Part shown: in pieces, positions 1-9,565 of the stretch
How positions within the stretch are numbered: the stretch's first letter is position 1
Layout of the letters: each line of letters begins with the position of its first letter
Source of the DNA: a virus
Virus record (IMG/VR): IMGVR_UViG_3300042889_001673
Span: 1-59,191 of that record
DNA length: 59,191 nucleotides
Direction: 5' to 3' (one strand)
Notes under the pieces: model-generated
Told to the model about the DNA's origin: nothing
The model's database searches: none
Seen by the model: only the letters and a program-made list of their open reading frames with translations
Translations under genes and position numbers: made by a program

Positions 1-1715
1 CACATAGTGGCAGTATTGTGTCGGTATCGGGCAGTTTAACTGTAACAGGCAGTTTAAATGTAACCGGCGGAATGACAGGATCGTTTCAGGGTGTAGCAAC
101 AACCGCATCCTACGTATTGAATGCGGTTAGTGCATCATTCGCTACTACAGCATCATATGCTGTATCAGCATCTGTAGCAACTAATGCTGTTACTGCATCC
201 TACGTATTGAATGCGGTTAGTGCATCGTTTGCAACAACCGCCGTAACATCATCGTTTGCAAATGCATTTACAGTAGCAGGTACATTAACAGCGCAAACGC
301 TAGTAGTACAAACGATTACTTCGTCCGTGCTGTATAGTAGTGGATCTAACATATTTGGAAATTCATTAAGCAATACACAGACGTTTACTGGTAGTGTTGG
401 GATAACTGGTAGCGTTGCTATTATACCTTCTGCATTTACAGTTGGTTCTGCTACCGCTGTAGATGCAAATTCATTAACTATACAATCTGCTAATAGTAAC
501 TATTTATTAAGATTTAAAAGTGCTGCTAATGTAAGTTTAGGTGGATTCTATTATGATGGAACAAACTTCATAGCAGATGGTCCAAGTTGGAAATTTGGCA
601 ATGCTGCAATATTTAATAGTAGTGTGAGTATAGGAGGGTATTTAACAGGAACAGGGGTTAACCCAGGAGGACTTGGTGGAAGTAGATACCTTATTGACTT
701 TTCAGGTAATACTTCAAGGATTTTTTCTTATGGTATTAATAATGCTACAAATGGTGCATTTTTATTTAATTCTCAAAGAAGCGATGGTACAAATAGTATA
801 GATTTTTTAACTATAGCCTCTACAGGAGCAGCTACATTTAATACTTCAGCAACTACTGCATTATCAGTTATAAGTTCAGGAACTGCAAGTGGATTAGAAT
901 TAAAAAATACAGGTAGTACTGCCTCAAATTGGATTATTCAAAGTGATGGTGGAGCAGTAGCAGGTCAAGCTGCATTAAGGTTTTATTCATTAACTGCATC
1001 TGCTTATAGAATGTCAATAGATGGTTCAGGCAATGTAGGAATAGGAACTACAAGTCCAAGTAGTTTAGCTTCAGCAACTAATTTAATTGTAAGAGGAATA
1101 TCAGGTGGTACTACTGCGTTAATACAATCTTTATCTCTTGATGCAGGTTCTTCAGTTTCATTATATTCAGGAGCATCATCCGCAGATAACCCTGCTATTT
1201 TATTTCAAAAAGATTTAAGATTTGGCAGTGTAAGTGATGTTGGATTAGGAAGTTTTGCAGAAAGAATGCGTATTACAAGTGGTGGATATGTAATTTTAAA
1301 TAGTGTTGTATATGGTAATACTATTTCATCTTCACCTAGAACTGTATATATTGATGGTGCAGGAGGTTTGGGTGGCATTTCATCAATAAGAGAATCTAAA
1401 AAGAATATCGAAAATGTATCAAATGTAGATTGGTTATATAAATTAAACCCTGTTACTTTTAATTATCGAAAAAAAGATTCCACAGGTAATTTTACTGAAA
1501 ATATTTATAAAGATTTAAACTATGGTTTAATTGCTGAAGATACTGCACCAATAGCCGACTTTTTAATTAATTATAATGATAAAGAGGACGGTTCAAAAGA
1601 AATGGTTGGTATTGAATATTCAAGACTAATTACACCAATGTTAAAAGCAATACAAGAACTATCAGCTAAAAACGAAGCATTAGAATCACGCATAACACAA
1701 TTAGAAAACAAATAA
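1..1715 (+). CDS. Tail fibre protein with C-terminal S74 chaperone domain (5' partial)
   Basis: This is a structural adhesion protein that probably forms a trimeric tail fibre. The reading frame is open to the left edge of the window (codons for HSGSI precede the GTG at 18), so that GTG is an internal Val and the true start is outside. The N-terminal 100 residues are ASYA/ATTASY and GSLTVTGS repeats, as in phage fibre shafts, followed by the TLTAQTLVVQTITSS segment shared with the next genes and a GNVGIGTTSP motif. The last ~110 residues are an S74 intramolecular chaperone (IRESKKN, then LNPVTFNY, YGLIAEDT and a terminal coiled coil). S74 domains fold the trimer and then cut themselves off at a Ser near their start. 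The fibre role is well supported; the receptor is unknown. Confidence 0.85.
   Translation, partial: HSGSIVSVSGSLTVTGSLNVTGGMTGSFQGVATTASYVLNAVSASFATTASYAVSASVATNAVTASYVLNAVSASFATTAVTSSFANAFTVAGTLTAQTLVVQTITSSVLYSSGSNIFGNSLSNTQTFTGSVGITGSVAIIPSAFTVGSATAVDANSLTIQSANSNYLLRFKSAANVSLGGFYYDGTNFIADGPSWKFGNAAIFNSSVSIGGYLTGTGVNPGGLGGSRYLIDFSGNTSRIFSYGINNATNGAFLFNSQRSDGTNSIDFLTIASTGAATFNTSATTALSVISSGTASGLELKNTGSTASNWIIQSDGGAVAGQAALRFYSLTASAYRMSIDGSGNVGIGTTSPSSLASATNLIVRGISGGTTALIQSLSLDAGSSVSLYSGASSADNPAILFQKDLRFGSVSDVGLGSFAERMRITSGGYVILNSVVYGNTISSSPRTVYIDGAGGLGGISSIRESKKNIENVSNVDWLYKLNPVTFNYRKKDSTGNFTENIYKDLNYGLIAEDTAPIADFLINYNDKEDGSKEMVGIEYSRLITPMLKAIQELSAKNEALESRITQLENK
105..226 (+). repeat. 32-bp direct repeat in fibre gene
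   Basis: Bases 105-136 and 195-226 are identical (32 nt, offset 90, in frame). They encode the ASYVLNAVSAS unit of the fibre shaft, so slippage or recombination here would change shaft length in whole-codon steps. Confidence 0.85.
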
Positions 1716-1718
1716 TAT

Positions 1719-4586
1719 ATGGGCAAAACATTCTCAACAGGACTTTTAACCGATGGCATCTCCCAAGATTCATCCAACAACATAGGAATTGGTGTCGCTC
1801 CTAGCGGCACAAATAAATTTGAAGTGTCCGGCTCAACAAAACTAAATGGCAATACTGCTATTACAGGCTCACTTAGTGTAACTGCTGGTATAACTGGATC
1901 ACTTCAAGGTACAGCATCATTCGCAACAACCGCATCTTATCTTACAGGATATATATCTCCCTTCCCCTATACAGGAAGTGCAGTTATATCGGGTAGTTTA
2001 ACTGTAACCGGATCCCTCAATACAACAGGATCATTAGGTGTGAATGGAGCTACTACAATTAATCTTGCTAATACTAATTACACTAATACCGGTGGAACCG
2101 GTTCTCATTTAATAATTAATAATCCTTCAACAACTGGTCAAAACGTAATTTCATCTTTAGTAAATGGCTCTGTAGTAGCCAAATGGAGAACGGATTATGT
2201 AGGTAATATTAGTTGGGTGGCTGGAGGTTCAGGAACTCATGATTTTTACACTGGAGGAGATTTCGGCACAGGCACTACAAAAATGTCCATTAAAAATAAT
2301 GGCAATACTCAAATAGGAGCTGCTGCTCTTAATACTACTTTAGTAGATAATGGATTTCGTTTAGAAGTGTTAGGCACAATGAAAGTAAGTGGTTCTACTA
2401 CTATTACAGGTTCACTTAATGTATTAGGTAGTGTAACATCTACTGGTACATTAACGGCACAAACGTTAGTAGTACAAACTATTACATCATCCGTGCTATA
2501 TAGTAGTGGATCGAATGTGTTTGGAAATTCATTATCGAATACACAAGTAATGACTGGGTCGGTTGGAATAACTGGGTCATTGGCTGTGGCAGGTACGGGT
2601 ACATTCTCTGGACAAATTAATTCAACAGTTGGAAATAATGGTGCTTTATTAAGTGCAACTACTGCAACAACAGGTTATCAATACATTGATATCATAACTA
2701 CAAGTGGTAGAACACAATTAATACAAGAATCAAGTGTAGCAGGAACTACTGTTACTAACTCAACTGCTTATGCTTCAATGTTTGGAAGTGCAGTTGCTAA
2801 AGATTTAATATTATTTACTAATGGAGCTGCAAGGATAACTATTAGTGGTAGTAATGGTAATGTAGGTATAGGAACTACTAGTAGTGCAGCAATATTAAGA
2901 CCATTAAGCATTAAACCTGCTTCTGACATACCACAATTATATTTAGTACAAAATAATAATGATGCAGGTGGATGGATGATGAGAGCAGGATTAGATGGGC
3001 ATTATCATTTAATTTCATATCAAGGAAGCGAATCTGAAAAATTTACAATAAGATATGATAATGGTAATGTAGGTATAGGTACTACAAGTCCTGATTGGTT
3101 ATTTAAAATAGAAAAAAATACTGCATCGGCAGGTGGAGGCCAATATCCAGCAATGGTAATTAATAATCCTAATGCAGCAGGTTATAGTGCAATGTATTTC
3201 TTTAATAATACAACAAATTGTGGTGGATTGGAATATAGCAATGCTTCAACAAATTTACTTTTAAATTCATTCGGTGCTTTAATATTTCAAACGACAAGTA
3301 GTATAGAAAGAATGCGTATTACAGGTGCTGGAAATGTAGGTATAGGTACTACAAGTCCAAGTGCATCTTTACATGTTCAAGGAGTAAATGCAACTAATAG
3401 AGGTCAGTTATCAATACAATCAAGTAATGCCTCAAACGCAGCAAGAGCAACTTGGTATTATGATACAACTTTACAAGGAGAAATAGGAACAACGAGTGGG
3501 AATTTTTATGCTTTAGCAGTAAATACTTTTTTATTCTATACAGGTGGCTCAGAAAGAATGAAAATTAGTTCTGATGGCAATTTTGATTATGGTGGATATG
3601 CTGTTCTAAGCACTAATAACGCAACATATAGACAAGCATTTTATGGTGGTATAGCCATTATGTGGAGAAATGCAGAAGATGCTTATATTGATTCTAATCA
3701 TACTTATGGCTCATCAAATACAAATGTCGCTTCTTATACATCTGCAAATGGAATTGGTAGATTTACTTTTGCGGGTGGAAATTTAACTTGGGATGCATAT
3801 AATGGTTCTGTAACAGCAGGTACTGCATACTCAATGACAAATGTATTTAATATATCTAAAGCAGGATATACTTACCTTGGTGATGGATTTAACGTAACAT
3901 CCCATAGAATAAATTTAAAAGTTGCTCAAGGATCAACTATATTAGTTATTAGTGGATATAGTACAGCAGCTAATGATACTGCTTTTTTCTATTCATCAGA
4001 TGGAACAAGTCCAAATGGTGCTGCAACTTCTATGGGGGTTACAAGAAATTCATCTACAAGTCGTTCAATAAATGCTAGTGGAACTATTAATGCATCAGGT
4101 GCGGATTACGCTGAATATATGACTAAAATAGTAGATGACGTTATTAATAAAGGAGATATTGTTGGAGTAAATACCAACGGTAAATTAACAAACATATTTA
4201 ATGATGCTAAATCATTTGTTGTTAAATCAACAGATCCATCGTATGTTGGAGGTGATATATGGGGTAATGAAGATACAATTGGTAAAAAACCTCAACAAAC
4301 TACAGACCAAACAGATGAAGAATTTGCACCAATACAAGCAGCATTTGAAGCTAAACTAGAAACTGCAAGAGCAAAAGTAGATCGTATATCATTCTCAGGT
4401 CAGGTACCTTGTAATGTAACAGGAGCAACTGTAGGAGACTACATCATCCCAATACAATTAGAAAACGGAAAAATAGGCGGACAAGCAGTAACCAACCCTA
4501 CATTTGAACAATACCAAATATCAGTTGGTAAAGTTTGGAAGATAATGGGAGATGGCAGAGCTTGGATCGCAGTAAAAATAGGATAA
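1719..4586 (+). CDS. Large tail fibre protein, G2-like C-terminal module
   Basis: This 955-residue fibre protein starts three bases after the previous stop. It has the same shaft vocabulary as its neighbours: GSLSVTAGITGSLQGTASFATTASY, SGSLTVTGSLN and the TLTAQTLVVQTITSS block. Four or more ERMRITGxGNVGIGTTSP repeats follow, typical of fibre stalks. The C-terminus is not S74: it carries SGADYAEYM, then KGDIVGVNTNGKL and a compact beta-rich end (about residues 790-955). That ADYAE motif is typical of the peptidase G2 autoproteolytic chaperone family, so this end probably helps trimer folding and may be cut off. The fibre role is firm; the G2 assignment is from motif recognition only. Confidence 0.8.
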   Translation: MGKTFSTGLLTDGISQDSSNNIGIGVAPSGTNKFEVSGSTKLNGNTAITGSLSVTAGITGSLQGTASFATTASYLTGYISPFPYTGSAVISGSLTVTGSLNTTGSLGVNGATTINLANTNYTNTGGTGSHLIINNPSTTGQNVISSLVNGSVVAKWRTDYVGNISWVAGGSGTHDFYTGGDFGTGTTKMSIKNNGNTQIGAAALNTTLVDNGFRLEVLGTMKVSGSTTITGSLNVLGSVTSTGTLTAQTLVVQTITSSVLYSSGSNVFGNSLSNTQVMTGSVGITGSLAVAGTGTFSGQINSTVGNNGALLSATTATTGYQYIDIITTSGRTQLIQESSVAGTTVTNSTAYASMFGSAVAKDLILFTNGAARITISGSNGNVGIGTTSSAAILRPLSIKPASDIPQLYLVQNNNDAGGWMMRAGLDGHYHLISYQGSESEKFTIRYDNGNVGIGTTSPDWLFKIEKNTASAGGGQYPAMVINNPNAAGYSAMYFFNNTTNCGGLEYSNASTNLLLNSFGALIFQTTSSIERMRITGAGNVGIGTTSPSASLHVQGVNATNRGQLSIQSSNASNAARATWYYDTTLQGEIGTTSGNFYALAVNTFLFYTGGSERMKISSDGNFDYGGYAVLSTNNATYRQAFYGGIAIMWRNAEDAYIDSNHTYGSSNTNVASYTSANGIGRFTFAGGNLTWDAYNGSVTAGTAYSMTNVFNISKAGYTYLGDGFNVTSHRINLKVAQGSTILVISGYSTAANDTAFFYSSDGTSPNGAATSMGVTRNSSTSRSINASGTINASGADYAEYMTKIVDDVINKGDIVGVNTNGKLTNIFNDAKSFVVKSTDPSYVGGDIWGNEDTIGKKPQQTTDQTDEEFAPIQAAFEAKLETARAKVDRISFSGQVPCNVTGATVGDYIIPIQLENGKIGGQAVTNPTFEQYQISVGKVWKIMGDGRAWIAVKIG
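1938..2024 (+). repeat. 87-bp repeat shared with fibre gene at 5980 (copy 1)
   Basis: This stretch is identical base for base to 6112-6198 (offset 4174). It encodes the YLTGYISPFPYTGSAVISGS shaft segment. Perfect identity between two otherwise diverged fibre genes points to recent recombination or gene conversion. Confidence 0.9.
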
Positions 4587-4615
4587 ACAAATAAACGAAC
4601 TAAAAAACAAATAAT

Positions 4616-4801
4616 ATGTATCAAGTACAAATGCAATTTATTCCTTTAAATGACAGTATCTGGGTTGCTCGCTTAACACCAGAAGATCCAATCTACCAAT
4701 ACGATAACGAAGCCGAAGCGCAAGCGAAAGCAGAAGAACTGCAGGCAGCGGACGAAACAGGTAGAAAATATCGTGTTCAACAGATCGCAATAGAAGCATA
4801 A
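4616..4801 (+). CDS. Small hypothetical protein
   Basis: The 61-residue acidic protein has no recognised family. An N-terminal strand-rich part (residues 1-28) leads into an Ala/Glu-rich helix (NEAEAQAKAEELQAADE). It lies between fibre genes, ends one base before the next start, and may be a virion accessory or assembly protein. That role is inferred from position only. Confidence 0.6.
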   Translation: MYQVQMQFIPLNDSIWVARLTPEDPIYQYDNEAEAQAKAEELQAADETGRKYRVQQIAIEA

Positions 4802-4802
4802 T

Positions 4803-5657
4803 ATGGCAATCAAAATTTACGGATATACTAGATTCGGACCGATGTCTATAGATGTACCAACAACGACAACTACGTCGACTACAACTAGTACAACGACAGC
4901 GGCACCTACAACAACAACTACGTCGACTACAACTAGTACGACAACGGCAGCATCTCCAATAATAGCAGAGGGATTAGTACTAAATTTAGATGCTAGTATT
5001 CCATCATCGTACCCAGGTAGCGGTACAACTTGGTATGACATAAGCGGAAATGGATTTAATGCTACTTTAACAAATGGCCCTACATATAGTGGTAGCAATG
5101 GTGGAGTAATAGTATTAGATGGTACAAATGATTGGGTATCAATTCCTGGTAATACAACAATATACAGCAGTAACTTTACATGGCAAACCTGGCATTATTT
5201 TAGAACAGGTGGTGATTATAATCTAGACGGGTTATTCTGGTCTGAAGCTGGAGTAAAGAATTTACTAACAGGATATCGATTTGCAGATACAATAAATCAA
5301 TTCTTCCGAATTGATACACAATCCGGATTATATCAATCTCCTTTAGTAGGAACCCAATACAATAATTTCTATACACCAGGAACAACACCATTAGTAGGTA
5401 GATGGGCTCTTACTACATTAGTAAAAAGTGGTACTAGTTTTACCTTATATTGGGATAATTCAATTAAATTATGGGATGTCACTATTACTGATTGGTCAAT
5501 AAGTAACACATCTCAAGCCATAGCATATGGTGCTAAAAATGATTCATCTTTTGCAAGTACACTGAATGCTGGAAGTATATTCATGTATAATAGAGCACTT
5601 TCAGAAGCAGAAATAACATCAAACTATAACTTAACTAAAACACGCTTCGGCTTATAA
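4803..5657 (+). CDS. LamG/concanavalin-like adhesin with Thr-rich linker
   Basis: This is a 284-residue virion-associated candidate adhesin. Residues 1-18 are a short head and residues 19-50 a Thr/Ser-rich linker made of two near-identical copies. The remaining ~230 residues look like a LamG/concanavalin jelly-roll: LVLNLDASIPSSYPG, WYDISGNG, VLDGTNDWV, and near the end IFMYNRALSEAEI. LamG domains bind glycans, and in phages they often sit on fibres or the capsid surface. It lies inside the fibre cluster, so a receptor- or mucus-binding role is plausible. The linker has the composition of a flexible or O-glycosylated stalk. Confidence 0.75.
   Translation: MAIKIYGYTRFGPMSIDVPTTTTTSTTTSTTTAAPTTTTTSTTTSTTTAASPIIAEGLVLNLDASIPSSYPGSGTTWYDISGNGFNATLTNGPTYSGSNGGVIVLDGTNDWVSIPGNTTIYSSNFTWQTWHYFRTGGDYNLDGLFWSEAGVKNLLTGYRFADTINQFFRIDTQSGLYQSPLVGTQYNNFYTPGTTPLVGRWALTTLVKSGTSFTLYWDNSIKLWDVTITDWSISNTSQAIAYGAKNDSSFASTLNAGSIFMYNRALSEAEITSNYNLTKTRFGL
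4866..4939 (+). repeat. Direct repeat encoding Thr-rich linker
   Basis: Bases 4866-4891 and 4914-4939 are identical (26 nt, offset 48) and both encode TTTSTTTSTT-type linker. Confidence 0.85.
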
Positions 5658-5661
5658 CATT

Positions 5662-5928
5662 ATGGAACTACAAGACTACGAACATAGAGAATTTATGATA
5701 TTTAATGTATCAGAATTAGATCAAATCGATTTCACTAAGGTACACGAAACATCAATCGATACAGTACGCAAATCAGTAGACGGAACTAAAACATTCGTTA
5801 AATGGGATGGCGTTATTCCAAAATGCGTAGCAGACCTTACTACGAAGGAAGGACCATATACATACGAGGAAATATTGGTTATATTAGCGACGGAAGAATG
5901 GACAATACCGTTGCCTCCACTTTCTTAA
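5662..5928 (+). CDS. Small hypothetical protein
   Basis: The 88-residue protein follows the LamG-like gene by four bases. It has no family that I recognise. The sequence contains FVKWDGVIPKCV and a proline-rich end (WTIPLPPLS). Proteins of this size directly after adhesin genes are often fibre-assembly or tail-tip accessories, but nothing in the sequence proves it here. Confidence 0.55.
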   Translation: MELQDYEHREFMIFNVSELDQIDFTKVHETSIDTVRKSVDGTKTFVKWDGVIPKCVADLTTKEGPYTYEEILVILATEEWTIPLPPLS

Positions 5929-5937
5929 TATTTATAT
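5927..5937 (+). promoter_or_regulatory. TATTTAT promoter-like motif
   Basis: AATATTTATAT lies 44 bases before the fibre gene at 5980. It is one of 13 intergenic copies in this window (see findings). Confidence 0.5.
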
Positions 5938-5946
5938 GAAACCCTC

Positions 5947-5970
5947 ACTCTGTGGACAGTGAAACAGAGT
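5947..5970 (+). promoter_or_regulatory. Leader hairpin before fibre gene
   Basis: ACTCTGT and ACAGAGT form a perfect 7-bp stem with a 10-base loop, between the promoter-like motif and the start codon at 5980. No T-run follows, so it is more likely a leader structure than a terminator. Confidence 0.35.
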
Positions 5971-5979
5971 ACAATATAA

Positions 5980-8391
5980 ATGCCAAATGAATTCTTAGCT
6001 AGAAACGGGCTTATCGCCCAGAACAACTCTACAATAACAGGATCGCTTAACGTAACCGGTGGTATAACTGGCTCATTACTAGGAACTGCATCATTCGCAG
6101 CAACAGCATCATATCTTACAGGATATATATCTCCCTTCCCCTATACAGGAAGTGCAGTTATATCGGGTAGTTTAACTGTAACCGGATCCCTCAATACATT
6201 AGGTAGTATTACATCTACAGGTACATTAACAGCACAAACGCTGGTAGTACAGACAGTAACATCATCTGTTAGCTTTATAACTGGATCTACACGTTTTGGA
6301 TCGTTAGTTGCTAACACGCACGTGTTTACAGGCAGTATGAGCGTTACAGGTTCTGTAACTGCAACTTCATTTGCAGGTAGCGGAGCTAATTTAACATCTA
6401 TTCCAAATGCCGCTTTATCTAACAGTACAATCTCAGGAATTGCTTTAGGTAGCAATTTAGCTACATTAACTATAAGTACTGGATTAAGTGGAACTTCATA
6501 TAATGGTTCTGGAGCTGTAACTATTGCTAATACAGGTGTAACTTCAAATGTTGCTGGCACTGGTATTTCAGTATCAGGAGCAACAGGTGCTGTTACTATC
6601 ACAAATAGTGGTGTAACTTCAATAGTAGCAGGAACTAATATTTCAATAAGTGGTGCAACAGGCGCAGTAACAATTACAAATGGTATTACAAATAATAACC
6701 AGTTAACGAATGGTGCTGGGTATATTACTAGCTATACAGAAACAGATACATTAGGATCTGTGACAAATAGAGGTAGTAGCACATCACAAAATATTACTTT
6801 TAGTAATGGAAGAAAAGGATTAATAGGTGTTTATGATGCTGCACAAACCCAAGCTATATTTGCTATGGGTATTGATTATATTTTAACAAATGGTGGGGCA
6901 TCAAGTACTATAGGTCCTCTATATGGTTTGGCCTGGTCTTATAATCCAGACTATGGAGGTGCTGGAAATAATCCTCAATCAAAAGCAGGATTAAACCATC
7001 AGCTATTACATATGCAAAATGGTGTTACTACTACAGCAATTGGTTCAGGAATATGGACAAGTGGAGCTATTTCAGCAGGTGGAACTATAACAGCAGTAGG
7101 AGGAGCAAGTGGTGGTTTCTTAAGTGCAACATATGCTTCAGGGTATAATAGAATTTGGGCATTTGGTAACGCAACACCTTATGGATTAGGTTATTATCAA
7201 GGAGGTACAGATTATATTGGTTTTCATTTTGGCAATACTGCGTCACCAGTATTTACTGTTAATTCAAGTGGAAATGGAAGTTTTACAGGTACTATTGGAG
7301 CATCTAACTTCAGTGGTACACATAGTGGCGCTTCATCAGGAACAAACACAGGAGACCAAACGAATATTAGTGGCTATTCAAATAGCACATATAATATAAA
7401 TTATAATGGTGGTCAAGCAGGTGGAATTACATTAAATGTAGGAACAAGTGGAGTGTATAGAACTGAAGGTGGCTCAGGCGGTACCAAAAGTTATGCACCA
7501 TTATTACATCTTGCTGCCTCAGATACTATGTGGCAAATACAAGCTGACTATGCTGGTGGTACTGACATTCAATGGAGAAGTGGCTATGCAGGAACTTGGT
7601 ATACTTGGTGGCATTTCTTACATAGTGGTAACTATACGTCATATTCTCCTTCTCTTACAGGTTCTGGTGCAAGTGGAACTTGGGGAATAAGTGTAACAGG
7701 TACAGCTAGTAACATCACAGCATACAGTATTAACCAAAATCTAGCAACTACTAGTAGTCCTACATTTGATTATGTAAATCTTTCTGTATTAGCAGGAAGT
7801 GCTTATGGTGCTTTAATGTACGCAAATAATGGAACATCATATTGTCAATGGAGATATGCAGGTAGTAAAAATGGATGGGCTGGATTTTCGTGTGGCTATA
7901 GTAATGTTAATGGAGTGATGTATGATTCTAGTGGTAATGGTGGTGTATATAAAGAAAGTGCAGGAAGATGGTATTTTTATTATAGTATAGGTAATGTTTG
8001 TTTCGGAATTAATGACTCTGCAACATCTTCAGCATATGGATTATATGTAACAGGATCAATATACACGACAGGTACTCTTACTCAAGCATCCGATATTCGT
8101 AAAAAAACAAATATAGCAACTATAGATAATGCTCTTGAAAAAATAATACAAATGAGAGGAGTATTCTTTACTAAGATTGGTGAAGAAGAAAAAGGTAGAC
8201 AAACAGGTGTTATTGCTCAAGAAATAAATGAAATATTACCTGAAGTTGTAATTCATGCTGCTGATGTTGATGAATATAGTGTGGCTTATGGGAATGTAGT
8301 TGGTATATTGATTGAAGGTATGAAAGAACTTAACGCAAAATTAGAGGCAGCAAACACACAAATTGAAAATTTAAAACAATTAATAAAATAA
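5980..8391 (+). CDS. Tail fibre protein with S74 chaperone domain
   Basis: This 803-residue fibre protein begins with the same shaft segments as the gene at 1719, then has glycine- and serine-rich repeats (ISVSGATGAVTITNSG occurs twice) and a middle region with SGASSGTNTGDQT, a common fibre motif. Residues ~700-803 are a classic S74 peptidase/chaperone: ASDIRKKTNI with the Ser-Lys pair, GRQTGVIAQEINEILPEVV, YGNVVGILIEGMKEL and a terminal coiled coil. S74 releases itself after trimer folding. It is preceded by a promoter-like motif and a leader hairpin, so it may start its own transcript. Confidence 0.88.
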   Translation: MPNEFLARNGLIAQNNSTITGSLNVTGGITGSLLGTASFAATASYLTGYISPFPYTGSAVISGSLTVTGSLNTLGSITSTGTLTAQTLVVQTVTSSVSFITGSTRFGSLVANTHVFTGSMSVTGSVTATSFAGSGANLTSIPNAALSNSTISGIALGSNLATLTISTGLSGTSYNGSGAVTIANTGVTSNVAGTGISVSGATGAVTITNSGVTSIVAGTNISISGATGAVTITNGITNNNQLTNGAGYITSYTETDTLGSVTNRGSSTSQNITFSNGRKGLIGVYDAAQTQAIFAMGIDYILTNGGASSTIGPLYGLAWSYNPDYGGAGNNPQSKAGLNHQLLHMQNGVTTTAIGSGIWTSGAISAGGTITAVGGASGGFLSATYASGYNRIWAFGNATPYGLGYYQGGTDYIGFHFGNTASPVFTVNSSGNGSFTGTIGASNFSGTHSGASSGTNTGDQTNISGYSNSTYNINYNGGQAGGITLNVGTSGVYRTEGGSGGTKSYAPLLHLAASDTMWQIQADYAGGTDIQWRSGYAGTWYTWWHFLHSGNYTSYSPSLTGSGASGTWGISVTGTASNITAYSINQNLATTSSPTFDYVNLSVLAGSAYGALMYANNGTSYCQWRYAGSKNGWAGFSCGYSNVNGVMYDSSGNGGVYKESAGRWYFYYSIGNVCFGINDSATSSAYGLYVTGSIYTTGTLTQASDIRKKTNIATIDNALEKIIQMRGVFFTKIGEEEKGRQTGVIAQEINEILPEVVIHAADVDEYSVAYGNVVGILIEGMKELNAKLEAANTQIENLKQLIK
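6112..6198 (+). repeat. 87-bp repeat shared with fibre gene at 1719 (copy 2)
   Basis: This is identical to 1938-2024 and encodes the same shaft segment. Confidence 0.9.
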
Positions 8392-8398
8392 ATAACAA

Positions 8399-8773
8399 AT
8401 GGAAATCAATTACAATTGGACAATTAACCCACTAGAAGCATACCCAACAGCTTCAAGTGAAACAGACGTAGTATTCTTAGCACATTGGCAGTTTCATGCT
8501 ACTACTGGTTCATATTCTGCATTATTAATAGGTGCACAATCGTTAATCTACTCTTCAGGATCCGCATTTACATCATTTAATGATTTAACGTTAGAGCAAG
8601 TAACGGGATGGGTTACTGAATCTATGGGTAGTGGTAGTGTAGGTAGAATGAAAGAAAATCTAGCTGCACAGATTGCAAACCAAATCCAACCACCATCAAT
8701 AACATTAACCTCACCATGGTTAAATACAACTACAACTAGTACGACAACTACAACTACTACTTTAGAAGGGTAA
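8399..8773 (+). CDS. Hypothetical virion protein with C-terminal Thr-rich tail
   Basis: The 124-residue protein lies seven bases after the fibre gene. The first ~108 residues read as a globular domain (WTINPLEAYPTASSETDVVF, LTLEQVTGWVTESM) with no family I can name. The last 16 residues are almost pure Thr (TTTTSTTTTTTTLEG), like the linkers in the proteins at 4803 and 44264. A terminal linker with no domain after it is odd. It may be a glycosylation tail or the remnant of a lost downstream adhesin domain. Confidence 0.65.
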   Translation: MEINYNWTINPLEAYPTASSETDVVFLAHWQFHATTGSYSALLIGAQSLIYSSGSAFTSFNDLTLEQVTGWVTESMGSGSVGRMKENLAAQIANQIQPPSITLTSPWLNTTTTSTTTTTTTLEG

Positions 8774-8802
8774 GAAAAATTTGGTTGGCTCCTAGATCTT
8801 GT

Positions 8803-8814
8803 ATATATTTATAT
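8803..8814 (+). promoter_or_regulatory. TATTTAT promoter-like motif
   Basis: ATATATTTATAT lies 22 bases before the start at 8835, in the gap after the fibre-associated gene. Confidence 0.5.
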
Positions 8815-8834
8815 CAAACAAAACAATATAAAAT

Positions 8835-9101
8835 ATGTTACTTATTATCTTAGTAGCCGTGATAATTATCGGCGCCATTATCGCTAATTATAAGAAAATT
8901 AAAGCGATTGTATCTTCAGTTGAAGCAAAAGTAGAACAGGTATCAGAAACCGTATCTCCAGTATTGCAAGATGTTGAGAAAATGATTGATCAAGCTGCAG
9001 CCGCTGCTCCTAAAAACGAAGTAATTGCTAAAGCAAAAAAGACAACAACTCAAGTAAAACAAGCAGTTCCTAAAATGAAAGCAAATAAAAAATCAAAATA
9101 A
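8835..9101 (+). CDS. Small membrane-anchored coiled-coil protein
   Basis: This 88-residue protein has one N-terminal membrane segment (residues 1-17, LLIILVAVIIIGAIIA) followed by a Lys/Glu/Gln-rich helix and a strongly basic tail (KMKANKKSK). The shape resembles YtxH-like proteins and some phage spanin or holin accessories. It opens the tail gene block behind a promoter-like motif. No function can be assigned from sequence. Confidence 0.6.
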   Translation: MLLIILVAVIIIGAIIANYKKIKAIVSSVEAKVEQVSETVSPVLQDVEKMIDQAAAAAPKNEVIAKAKKTTTQVKQAVPKMKANKKSK

Positions 9102-9106
9102 TAAAG

Positions 9107-9565
9107 ATGAAAACAGTTACATTATCATTAGGTAAAGTATTAGACCTAGACGCAGAATTAAATGGCGTTAAAAATCAACAAACAGGTGAACAATTGGTAG
9201 AGGGATTATTATTTCAAGAATTACCACTTATTATTAAGTATCACCTAGAAAAAGTAGTAAAACAAACAACCGAGCAAAAGACTCTCGTAGATAAACTACG
9301 TGAAGATCTTATTAAAAAGCACGGAGTACAAGACGGCGAAAACTTCAGTATTCCCTTATACACTAATGAAGTGAAGGATGCAGATGGCAAACTTATATCA
9401 GCCGATATGAATCCAGCATATATTACATTTAATGATGAATTTATTAAATTATTAGAACAATCAGTAGATATTAAAGTTAAAGAATTCACAATTGAAGACT
9501 TTAAAGATATTAAATCTAAAGATTATCCAAAAGTATTACTTTCATTATTGGACGACGAAGCATAA
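9107..9565 (+). CDS. Hypothetical protein in tail gene block
   Basis: The 152-residue acidic protein is without recognised motifs. Two helical stretches (residues ~45-75 and ~105-150) surround a beta-rich middle. It is followed with no gap by the zinc-finger gene at 9566, so the two are translated from one message. Its position between fibres and tail sheath suggests tail assembly, by context only. Confidence 0.6.
   Translation: MKTVTLSLGKVLDLDAELNGVKNQQTGEQLVEGLLFQELPLIIKYHLEKVVKQTTEQKTLVDKLREDLIKKHGVQDGENFSIPLYTNEVKDADGKLISADMNPAYITFNDEFIKLLEQSVDIKVKEFTIEDFKDIKSKDYPKVLLSLLDDEA

Noticed and set aside
18-20. GTG at 18 as the true start of the first fibre gene
   Set aside because: The frame is open to the window edge with typical fibre residues, so the gene begins before the window.
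6141-6602. 153-codon open frame on the minus strand inside the fibre gene
   Set aside because: It mirrors the repetitive codons of the + strand fibre gene, and there is no gap, promoter or plausible protein fold. The same holds for the other minus-strand frames.
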